Positions 35,782 to 43,173 of a DNA stretch of 64,000 nucleotides are shown piece by piece (the first letter of the stretch is position 1; every line of letters starts with the position of its first letter). The stretch is from Veillonella magna DSM 19857 (GTDB lineage Bacteria > Bacillota > Negativicutes > Veillonellales > Veillonellaceae). Below the pieces are notes generated by a model. That model searched no databases. It was not told the origin of the DNA and worked only from the letters and a program-made list of their open reading frames with translations. The translations under genes and the position numbers were made by a program. The stretch covers positions 48,514-112,513 of the forward strand of contig NZ_AUAN01000007.1 of the NCBI RefSeq assembly GCF_000428745.1, read 5' to 3'.

Positions 35782-36573
35782 ATGAAATTAACACAAATTC
35801 GTAACGCAACTAATAAGCTAAGCTACAATGGAATTACCTTTCTAATCGATCCATGGCTTATGCCCAAACACCAATTCTCTTTTGTAGATATTCCGGGCCG
35901 TCCCTTCCATGTCCCCGATCCGGTAAAAGAACAATTACCTATGCCTTTTTACGATCTCCCCTTACCGGTAGCCAGTATTTTAGAAAATGTAGATGCTTAT
36001 ATCGTTACGCATTTACATCCAGACCACATCGATATAGCACCGGATGGTAGTGTTGGCGCACCGTTGGATAAACATCTCCCCTTATTTTGCCAAAACGAAG
36101 CAGATGCCGCCGTCTTAGCACGCTCCGGATTTACGGATATTCGCGTGCTTACACCTGCACCCACCGAATTTTCCGGCATCACTTTACACAAAACCGAGTG
36201 CCGCCACGGCACCTTTAGCCCCTGCGGCGAAGCTATGGGTGTTCTCTTTTCCCATCCCCAAGAGCCTATTTTTTATATTGCCGGCGATACGATCTGGTAT
36301 GATGCAGTACAACGTACGCTTCAAACCTATATGCCCGATGTAATTGCACTGAATTGTTGTGCAGCAGAAACCGTAGAAAACGGGCGATTACTTATGAACG
36401 ACGAAGATATTGAATGCGTACAAAAAACGTGTCCATCCGCAGCACTCTATCTTACTCACTTAGATACCGTGGCTCATGCTGCCATTACACGATACAGCTT
36501 GCGCGGATTATTAGCCTGTCGAGGGATAACAAACTATACAATACCACTCGACGGTGAAAGTATAATATATTAA
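35782..36573 (+). CDS. MBL-fold metallo-hydrolase
   Basis: 263 residues; the ATG follows GAGGTGA. The HxHxDH motif is THLHPDHID near residue 78. Other ligands are at ECRHGTF (about 138) and YIAGDTIWYD (about 170). The N terminus (LSYNGITFLIDPWL) resembles UlaG/L-ascorbate-6-phosphate lactonase-like proteins. Divergent from a LysR regulator, which may control it. The substrate is unknown. Confidence 0.85.
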   Translation: MKLTQIRNATNKLSYNGITFLIDPWLMPKHQFSFVDIPGRPFHVPDPVKEQLPMPFYDLPLPVASILENVDAYIVTHLHPDHIDIAPDGSVGAPLDKHLPLFCQNEADAAVLARSGFTDIRVLTPAPTEFSGITLHKTECRHGTFSPCGEAMGVLFSHPQEPIFYIAGDTIWYDAVQRTLQTYMPDVIALNCCAAETVENGRLLMNDEDIECVQKTCPSAALYLTHLDTVAHAAITRYSLRGLLACRGITNYTIPLDGESIIY

Positions 36574-36616
36574 AAAAAAGACGGTCTATGCACAATGGCA
36601 TAGACCGTCTTTTTAT
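36574..36616. terminator. bidirectional terminator
   Basis: A perfect 17-bp stem (AAAAAGACGGTCTATGC and its complement) with a 6-base loop. It directly follows the MBL-fold hydrolase stop. Confidence 0.85.
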
Positions 36617-36733
36617 CTCATATAACAGTATCTTATCTTACCTGCTATATTTCATACACTATTATATGTATGTATTCAAATATGATGGATACATCTCTTT
36701 TAGTGAATACAGCTTTATTGTAATACTACAGAC

Positions 36734-37738
36734 TTATTGAATCGGCAAGAATAACAGCGGATCCACTGCGGAACCATTAACCACTACTTCGTAATGAACG
36801 TGGCTGCCCGTACTCTTACCGGTACTTCCCATAAGCGCAATCTGCTGTCCTTGGTTAACCTTCATTCCCGCATGTACCAACACAACCGATGTGTGTCCGT
36901 AACGGGTAACGAATCCGTTTCCGTGATCGATTTCCACCAAATTACCATAGCCTCCATCGGTATATCCCGCAAAGGTTACCGTACCGGCCGCCGTTGCTGC
37001 AATCGGCGTTCCGTAATCGGAAGCAATATCAAGACCTTCATGGAAGGCACCCCCGCCGTACACCGGATCCTCACGACCACCAAAGGTAGATGTAATTACG
37101 CCCTTTGCCGGCCAAATCGATGGCATGGTTGCATTCGCTGCCGTCGCATTTCCCGGAGCAAAAGCAATCTGTTGCAAATCGCGAATAGTTTGACCTGCTC
37201 CATCACGCAAAATACTACGCAACATAAACAACGATGCCATTCGCTGCTGCGCACGGTGGTCAATAGAAGATAGCTTTGCTGATAAGGCCACCACATTAGC
37301 CTTCGCCGGCATTTGATCTGCCGTCTTTACTTCGCCTCCATTAGCATTGTCTGCCCCGTGAGGCTCCGCACTATCATCGCTGTTGGCAGCTGTCGGAGTT
37401 TGACTTTCACCGCCGCCTTGTGGTACCGCGCCGCTTTCCGAGCCTTTAACCATCTGGCGAATTTCCTGATCCAGTTGATCCAAAGTCTGCATCTTCTTAT
37501 CCAATATATCCGTTTTCTGTTGCAGTAATTTAAGCTGCTCCTTTTGTAATTCTGTGCGCTGTCTTAGTTGTACCAATTCCGCTTGCCGCGTAATGCCCCA
37601 AATGCCGAGGCCTAAGCAAATAACTACGACTGCCAGTAATACACCGGCAACAATATACAGCTGCTTTTTCGTCAAACGCAGACTGTAACCGTCACCGTCA
37701 GGTACAAAATAACGACGCCACAGACCGTCTAATTTCAT
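36734..37738 (-). CDS. M23 family peptidoglycan endopeptidase-like protein
   Basis: 334 residues. A cytoplasmic N terminus, one transmembrane helix (YIVAGVLLAVVVICLGLGIW, about 28-48), a coiled coil (about 50-95), a Ser/Ala/Gly-rich linker and a C-terminal LytM domain. Zinc ligands are present: H and D in FHEGLDIASDYG, and HVHYEV near the end. It likely cuts peptide cross-links or activates amidases at the outer face of the cytoplasmic membrane. It ends a probable transcript that includes DUF4446 (18 bp upstream). Confidence 0.9.
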   Translation of the reverse strand: MKLDGLWRRYFVPDGDGYSLRLTKKQLYIVAGVLLAVVVICLGLGIWGITRQAELVQLRQRTELQKEQLKLLQQKTDILDKKMQTLDQLDQEIRQMVKGSESGAVPQGGGESQTPTAANSDDSAEPHGADNANGGEVKTADQMPAKANVVALSAKLSSIDHRAQQRMASLFMLRSILRDGAGQTIRDLQQIAFAPGNATAANATMPSIWPAKGVITSTFGGREDPVYGGGAFHEGLDIASDYGTPIAATAAGTVTFAGYTDGGYGNLVEIDHGNGFVTRYGHTSVVLVHAGMKVNQGQQIALMGSTGKSTGSHVHYEVVVNGSAVDPLLFLPIQ

Positions 37739-37755
37739 TCCTATCCATCACTTCC

Positions 37756-38277
37756 TTATTTTACCACCGTACCACTTACCAGTGCTTCTTCATTAGTCTT
37801 TGCCCCCAGCGCTTCGTTAAGACTTTCCAATTCTTCCTGTGATAAGCTTACCAGACTTTTTCCTTTTACGATAGGCTTACTGAAAATACGCGATTCACTG
37901 CGTCCATAAACACTGGAAATACAAATCCCATTATTATTTCCATCCAGCAATGTCAACGCAAAGGACAAATCATTGCCGATATTTTCAAAGGCATTATACT
38001 TGATAAAGCCAATTTTCTGAAATGTATTATGCTGTGTATCACGGATGACTTGCTGCTGTTGAAATAAATCTTCCATCGTTTCCGCCGCATCGCGCAGTTC
38101 TTTTACTTCAACGGCCAACTTGCGCTCCAAGCTACTTCCGTTCTCTCCGCGCATAAAATAATCATAGCGTTTTGCCAAGCTGTTGATTTTGCTCTGCAAT
38201 ACCAAGCAATATAATAGCAACAGAATCGCTAACGCCGCAACGCCAATTTCGATCCAAGTATGTAATGATTCTAACAT
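37756..38277 (-). CDS. DUF4446 family protein
   Basis: 173 residues. One N-terminal transmembrane helix (IGVAALAILLLLYCLVLQ), a coiled-coil region to about 80, then the conserved DUF4446 part (FQKIGFIKYNAFENIGNDLS, ALTLLDGNNNGICISSVYGR). In Firmicutes it often lies next to parB, as here with hydF in between. The function is unknown. Confidence 0.88.
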   Translation of the reverse strand: MLESLHTWIEIGVAALAILLLLYCLVLQSKINSLAKRYDYFMRGENGSSLERKLAVEVKELRDAAETMEDLFQQQQVIRDTQHNTFQKIGFIKYNAFENIGNDLSFALTLLDGNNNGICISSVYGRSESRIFSKPIVKGKSLVSLSQEELESLNEALGAKTNEEALVSGTVVK

Positions 38278-38393
38278 GCTAATCCTTTCCTCTTCTTCAT
38301 TGTTTACGCTTATGCAATTGTTACCATCCTATCAAGGACATATCGCTCCGCCAGTAGCGCCGGTTAGCGACTACCTTTTGTCCTATCAGTGAA

Positions 38394-39656
38394 TTATACT
38401 AATTCATCCTTAAAAGGACTCAGTGCCCTATCTAATATACCATGCAACGAAGCGATGAGCACACCATAATTAACAATTGGCACACCATCCTGCACGGCTA
38501 CATCGATGCGACGCAATACTTCACGGCGCGGCAGCATGCACGCCCCGCAGTGAATGACTACATCATACGGTGATACATCTGCCGGGAAGCCACCGCCTGA
38601 TGTCCATTCTAATTCCAAACCTTCATAACCGGCTGTTTTTAACCATCGCGGAATTTTTACCGTACCGATATCATCACACTGCCGATGATGTGTACAACCT
38701 TCGCTGATAAGTACGCGGGATCCGGGATGCAAATTCTTAATGGCGTTGGCGCCTTGCACAAGTTCCTTCAACTTACCTTTAAACCGCGCCATTAAAATCG
38801 AAAATGATGTCATAGGAATGCTGTCAGGCACAATCTCAGCTACCGCCTCAAAGGCCTGTGAGTCGGTGATGACCATCTTCGGCGGTTCCTTTAAGGTGTC
38901 AAGCAATGCCGCCAATTCTTCGGTTTGCACAACAAAGCTCATGCCACGATAATCAAGAATTTCACGAATCATCTGCACCTGCGGTAAAATCAGCCGCCCC
39001 TTCGGTGCTGCCGAGTCAATGGGACATACCAAGACAATCACGTCTTTCGGCTCGATTAAGCCTTCCAATAAGGTACGCGTTTCTTCATCGGTCGGCTTCA
39101 TCTTGCCCAGCATATCCAATATATCACGACGCTGTTCCTTCGTCGATAAGTCAGCGCCAATGTACGGCACCTCCGCCGCTTCCAGCCGGGATGCTCCAAT
39201 ATACGCATCGGCACCGAAACCGCGTATTTCATTCACCACCAACAGAGTAGCTATCTTCTGTTCCTTTAACAAGGCTAGCCATTCGCGATCCGTATCATCA
39301 ATAGGTGTATCCGTGCGAACAACATATACGGCCATATTCATTTTTGGTAACAGTTCACGCGTTTTCGCAATGCGCAATGCCCCCAACTCCGACGTATCAT
39401 CCACACCGGCTGTATCGGTAATCACCACCGGTCCTAGCGGTAAAATTTCCATGGCTTTACTTACCGGATCTGTCGTTGTTCCCGCCACTGCCGATACTAA
39501 TGCAACGGACTGACCGGTCAACATATTAATCAGCGTAGATTTACCGGCATTGCAACGTCCGAAAAATCCGATATAAATGCGGTTGGCTTTCGGTGTTTGA
39601 TCCATGCCGGTGTCACTGTGAAGCACAGCTTGTACTGTTTCGGTTGTCTGTGACAT
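38394..39656 (-). CDS. hydF: [FeFe]-hydrogenase maturation GTPase HydF
   Basis: 420 residues. It is the scaffold that assembles the 2Fe subcluster of [FeFe]-hydrogenase with HydE and HydG, which are not in the window. The GTPase domain has GRCNAGKSTLIN, TTTDPVSKA and DTAGVDD. The C-terminal cluster ligands are present: GCTHHRQC (about 315) and HCGACM (about 375). The start follows GGAGGTGAGGAG. It sits inside the par region, 11 bp after parB, and may be transcribed with it. Confidence 0.95.
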   Translation of the reverse strand: MSQTTETVQAVLHSDTGMDQTPKANRIYIGFFGRCNAGKSTLINMLTGQSVALVSAVAGTTTDPVSKAMEILPLGPVVITDTAGVDDTSELGALRIAKTRELLPKMNMAVYVVRTDTPIDDTDREWLALLKEQKIATLLVVNEIRGFGADAYIGASRLEAAEVPYIGADLSTKEQRRDILDMLGKMKPTDEETRTLLEGLIEPKDVIVLVCPIDSAAPKGRLILPQVQMIREILDYRGMSFVVQTEELAALLDTLKEPPKMVITDSQAFEAVAEIVPDSIPMTSFSILMARFKGKLKELVQGANAIKNLHPGSRVLISEGCTHHRQCDDIGTVKIPRWLKTAGYEGLELEWTSGGGFPADVSPYDVVIHCGACMLPRREVLRRIDVAVQDGVPIVNYGVLIASLHGILDRALSPFKDELV

Positions 39657-39667
39657 CTCCTCACCTC

Positions 39668-40963
39668 CTATATGTGAAAGGATGTAATAGCCTCATCATC
39701 CTTATTCGTTTCTTGTTCCATATATTGTAAAATATGATCTAATTCCTCTTGGCTACGGAAAGTAACTTCAATTTTTCCCTGCACCTTCTTGCCCGCTTTA
39801 AGCTTAACCGCTACAGGCACCCCCAGGCTAATGCGCAAGCGATCCGTCAAGGCTCTTACCTCGGCGGTATTCTCTGCTTTGGTCGTTCCTTCTTTTTTCG
39901 GTCCTGCTAACAGTTGTCGCACTAACGCTTCTACTTGACGCGCTGTCATTTCATGCTCTTTAATCTGTTCCAACGCCGTGCGTTGCAGATCTTCATTTGG
40001 TAATCCCAATAACGGTCGCGCCTGTCCGATGGAAAGCTCTCCCGCAGATAATTCATTTCGTAAAAATTCCGGTAGCTGTAACAAGCGCATCATATTTGCT
40101 ACATGCGAACGACTGCGTCCTAAGCGCAATGCAATATCTTCCTGTCTAAAATTAAAGGTTTCTGCCAACCGTTTATACGCAAAAGCTTCTTCGATAGGGT
40201 CTAAGTCTTGTCGTTGTAAATTTTCCACCAAAGCAATTTCCGTCATTTCCTCGGTGCTGTAATTTTTTACGATAACCGGAACTTCCTTGAGACCGGCCTC
40301 ATTGGCGGCACGCCACCGCCGTTCACCGGCTACAATTTGAAAATAATCCTCTACAGGACGCACCACAATAGGCTGAATGATACCATGTGTTTTTATTGAT
40401 TCGACAAGTGTTACCATTTCATCGTTAGCAAAATTTTTGCGAGGCTGATTTTTATTAGGGTGGATTAACGTCAAATCCATTAACTGTGCACCATACGTAG
40501 GAGCCGATGTGGCCACCTCTTCGGATAGCTTTCCCTTCTCGTTACCGGATATGTCGGTCCCTATATCACCTGCTAGCGGTGTTCCCACTTCGTTTGATAT
40601 AGAAGTTGGCTTCGCGTCTATGCTATGATTTTGCACCGCAGCTGACACATTCATTTCTTCGGCGGATGTATGTGTCGTTTCATTTTGATCATCTATCGCC
40701 GTATGTTTTACTACCGCAGTATCTGTAATAGCCTTGCTGTTTTCTGTAGCATTACTTGCCGTAGCATTACCTATTACAGCGTTACCTGTTGCAGCATTAC
40801 TTGTTACAGCATTGCTTGCTGAAGTATCTATAACGGCATCATGTCCGCTCTCATATTCTGTTGCTGTATTCTCTGCTGCATCATGTAAAGAAGGGCCCAT
40901 CAATGCACTTAACCCTTTTCCTAGGCCCGAACGTTTCTTCCCGGATTTATTGTTTTTTGGCAT
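39668..40963 (-). CDS. parB: chromosome-partitioning protein ParB/Spo0J with long N-terminal insert
   Basis: 431 residues, about 140 longer than usual. The N-terminal ParA-contact segment (KKRSGLGKGLSALMG) is normal. A low-complexity insert (about 28-160) follows, with five 5-residue repeats (SNAVT, SNAAT, GNAVI, GNATA, SNATE). Then come the canonical parts: HPNKNQPRKNF, IVAGERRWRAA (the CTP-binding GERR box), ENLQRQDL and the helix-turn-helix DIALRLGRSRSHVANMMRLL. The CTP-dependent clamp loads at parS. The start lies inside parA (17-bp overlap) after AAGGAGG. Confidence 0.96.
   Translation of the reverse strand: MPKNNKSGKKRSGLGKGLSALMGPSLHDAAENTATEYESGHDAVIDTSASNAVTSNAATGNAVIGNATASNATENSKAITDTAVVKHTAIDDQNETTHTSAEEMNVSAAVQNHSIDAKPTSISNEVGTPLAGDIGTDISGNEKGKLSEEVATSAPTYGAQLMDLTLIHPNKNQPRKNFANDEMVTLVESIKTHGIIQPIVVRPVEDYFQIVAGERRWRAANEAGLKEVPVIVKNYSTEEMTEIALVENLQRQDLDPIEEAFAYKRLAETFNFRQEDIALRLGRSRSHVANMMRLLQLPEFLRNELSAGELSIGQARPLLGLPNEDLQRTALEQIKEHEMTARQVEALVRQLLAGPKKEGTTKAENTAEVRALTDRLRISLGVPVAVKLKAGKKVQGKIEVTFRSQEELDHILQYMEQETNKDDEAITSFHI
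40745..40819 (-). repeat. five 15-bp tandem repeats inside parB
   Basis: Units such as GTAGCATTACTTGCC and GTAGCATTACCTATT on the plus strand, each 15 bp with 2-4 differences. They encode the 5-residue repeats of the ParB insert. Such repeats may expand or contract without frameshift. Confidence 0.8.
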
Positions 40964-41717
40964 ATTTGATGACCTCCTTCGCTAAGCTTGTATATACGGC
41001 AGCACCTTTTGATCGTGGATCGTAAATAATAATCGGCTCACCGTAACTAGGGGCCTCACTAAGTCGTACATTGCGAGGAATAATTGTTTTATACACCTTC
41101 GTGCCAAAAAACTTTTTAACCTCTTCCCCTACTTGAATCGATAAATTTGTGCGGCCATCATACATCGTTAACAACACGCCTTCAATATGTAAGGACATAT
41201 TCATATTTTCTTGTACCAGTTCTATGGTTTTTATTAATTGGCTAACACCTTCCAGCGCATAGAACTCACTTTGAATAGGAATCAATACACTATCTGCGGC
41301 TACTAATGCATTTAATGTCAACAGGCCCAATGATGGCGGACAGTCGATAATAATAAAATCATACTCTTTTTTTACTTGCTTTAACGCACGTTTCAAACGA
41401 CTTTCCCGTTTATCCATGCTCACTAATTCAACTTCGGCACCGGCCAACTGTATTGTCGCCGGTGCTACTTTTAATTTTTTTATCATTGTTGATTCAATGA
41501 TATCTGTCAACGGCACTTCATCTATTAATACATCATAAACGCATGTATCCAAACTATCTTTATCGATACCAACGCCGCTGGATGCATTCCCCTGTGGGTC
41601 CAAGTCCAACAATAATACTTTTTTTCCTGCCTCAGCCAAGCACGCACTTAAATTTACCGATGTCGTCGTCTTACCGACACCGCCTTTTTGATTTGTAATG
41701 GCTATAATTTTACCCAC
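40947..41717 (-). CDS. parA: chromosome-partitioning ATPase ParA/Soj
   Basis: 256 residues. The deviant Walker A is KGGVGKTT near residue 11. Walker A' is LLLDLDPQGNASSG and Walker B is FIIIDCPPSLGLLTLN. The DNA-binding C-terminal part is typical (RNVRLSEAPSYGEPIIIYD). It lacks the N-terminal operator-binding domain of plasmid type Ia. GTG start after GGGGTG. First gene of parA-parB(-hydF), with two parS sites upstream. Confidence 0.97.
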   Translation of the reverse strand: MGKIIAITNQKGGVGKTTTSVNLSACLAEAGKKVLLLDLDPQGNASSGVGIDKDSLDTCVYDVLIDEVPLTDIIESTMIKKLKVAPATIQLAGAEVELVSMDKRESRLKRALKQVKKEYDFIIIDCPPSLGLLTLNALVAADSVLIPIQSEFYALEGVSQLIKTIELVQENMNMSLHIEGVLLTMYDGRTNLSIQVGEEVKKFFGTKVYKTIIPRNVRLSEAPSYGEPIIIYDPRSKGAAVYTSLAKEVIKYAKKQ

Positions 41718-41841
41718 AGTATGTCACCCCGTTCATAATAACAAAATACACATCACATTATACCACAGCCATAGAAAAATGGTGCGTCCTAACCGCGAAA
41801 TCGCTAAAAATTTTTCTTTTAACAGTCGCTTTATTTTAGTA

Positions 41842-41857
41842 TGTTTCACGTGAAACA
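41842..41857. promoter_or_regulatory. parS site 1
   Basis: Exact 16-bp Spo0J/ParB binding palindrome TGTTTCACGTGAAACA, 125 bp upstream of parA. The surrounding 41718-42237 gap has no supported gene. Confidence 0.97.
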
Positions 41858-42067
41858 TATCGGAAGTTCCTGCATTGTACCTTCGATGTAATATGCGCCC
41901 ATTAATTATATGTGCGCATTAACTATATATGCGTATAGATGACTTAATACCCTCACTCTAATTATGCCGCACCTATTCTTTAACTCTATTTCCATATTCC
42001 TTATCTTATCGCACGAAACTATAAATTAAATGAAAATCTGCCAATCGTATGTAATAAAAGAAGAGAA

Positions 42068-42083
42068 TGTTTCACGTGAAACA
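42068..42083. promoter_or_regulatory. parS site 2 within a 36-bp palindrome
   Basis: A second exact TGTTTCACGTGAAACA. It is the centre of a perfect 36-bp palindrome (42058-42093, arms beginning AAGAAGAGAA) followed by TTTTT on the plus strand and a matching A run, so it also has terminator shape. Confidence 0.97.
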
Positions 42084-42237
42084 TTCTCTTCTTTTTATTC
42101 GTAGGCATTATACTATGACTCACAATATTTCCATATGGTTTTCCATGCTCCGGTATATCATCCGTACTATGACTATAGTCAGTTCGTCCGAATAATTTTT
42201 TCACCTAATTATTCAAGCTCATTGTACGGTAAGCAGT

Positions 42238-43098
42238 TTATATATGATCTAACAAATACAGTACAACCTCCATGTCATTTAAAGGCATAATATGTACGCC
42301 CTGTGCAATGCGCCTGATTTCTTCCAAGGTTTCCACCGCAATGGTCAATCCCACTTCACGACCGCCATCTTCCATGCGACGCAAAATAGATTCTGTCAAT
42401 GAAATACCCGGTACTTTTTCATGAAGATAGGTAGCCATCTTAAAACTTTTAAGAGGAATTAATCCTAAACAAACCGGTAAACCTAAGGGTGCTATTTTAT
42501 CAATAAAACGCTTTGCTCGCTCCAAATCATAAATAGGCTGTGTCTGAATAAACTGCGCACCATGCTCTTTTTTTCGGCATAACTTCTCATACTCTGCATC
42601 TAAATCCTCCGCACCGGGATTTCCTGTCGTGCCGATATAAAATTCCGTAGGTGCATCCAGTTCGTGCCCCGTCATGTCATAACCGCTATTCAACGTACGT
42701 GCCACCGTCAATAGTCCCATCGAATCAAGCTCAAAAACAGCTTTTGCATCCGGATGATCTCCACGTGATGGCTCATCACCGGTTAATGTCAAAATATTAT
42801 GTACTCCCAATGCAGCGGCTCCCAATAACTCAGCCTGCAAACCAAGGATATTACGATCACGGCAGGTTAAGTGGAAAATCGTATCAATGTTTTTTCTATA
42901 TTTAATCAAATGTGCCAGTGCAATCGGACTCATTCGCATCTTAGCCATCGGACAATCCGCAATATTGATTCCATCCACACGGTCTGCCAACAGTCCTGCC
43001 TCATCCAATGTTTTCTGCGCCGATGCCCCCTTCGGCGGATCTAATTCTACAGTAATCGTAAATGCACCACGTGCATGTTTGCTTCGCAATTCTTCCAT
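42238..43098 (-). CDS. metF: methylenetetrahydrofolate reductase
   Basis: About 286 residues. It makes 5-methyl-THF, the methyl donor for MetH. TIM-barrel features: FTITVELDPPKGASAQKTLD, DGINIADCPMAKMRMSPIA, HLTCRDRN, NILTLTGDEP and GAQFIQTQPIYD. Start options GTG 43107, TTG 43101 and ATG 43098 lie close together; the ATG is used here. It is 75 bp after metH, third gene of the SAM-I-controlled methionine operon. Confidence 0.93.
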   Translation of the reverse strand: MEELRSKHARGAFTITVELDPPKGASAQKTLDEAGLLADRVDGINIADCPMAKMRMSPIALAHLIKYRKNIDTIFHLTCRDRNILGLQAELLGAAALGVHNILTLTGDEPSRGDHPDAKAVFELDSMGLLTVARTLNSGYDMTGHELDAPTEFYIGTTGNPGAEDLDAEYEKLCRKKEHGAQFIQTQPIYDLERAKRFIDKIAPLGLPVCLGLIPLKSFKMATYLHEKVPGISLTESILRRMEDGGREVGLTIAVETLEEIRRIAQGVHIMPLNDMEVVLYLLDHI

Positions 43099-43173
43099 CA
43101 AGGCCACTCTCTTTCTCTCTTCAACTCTCTCTTCTATTGTCTAAGATTTTATCTGTGTGCTAACAATGCGCTA

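Noticed and set aside
39019..39513. 164-codon plus-strand ORF antisense to hydF
   Set aside because: hydF is unambiguous; the opposite frame is Ser/Thr/Ile-rich and has no start context.
42019..42204. Minus-strand ORF of 61 codons across the second parS
   Set aside because: It contains MFHVKH, the plain translation of the parS palindrome, has no good ribosome binding site and lies in a non-coding regulatory gap.
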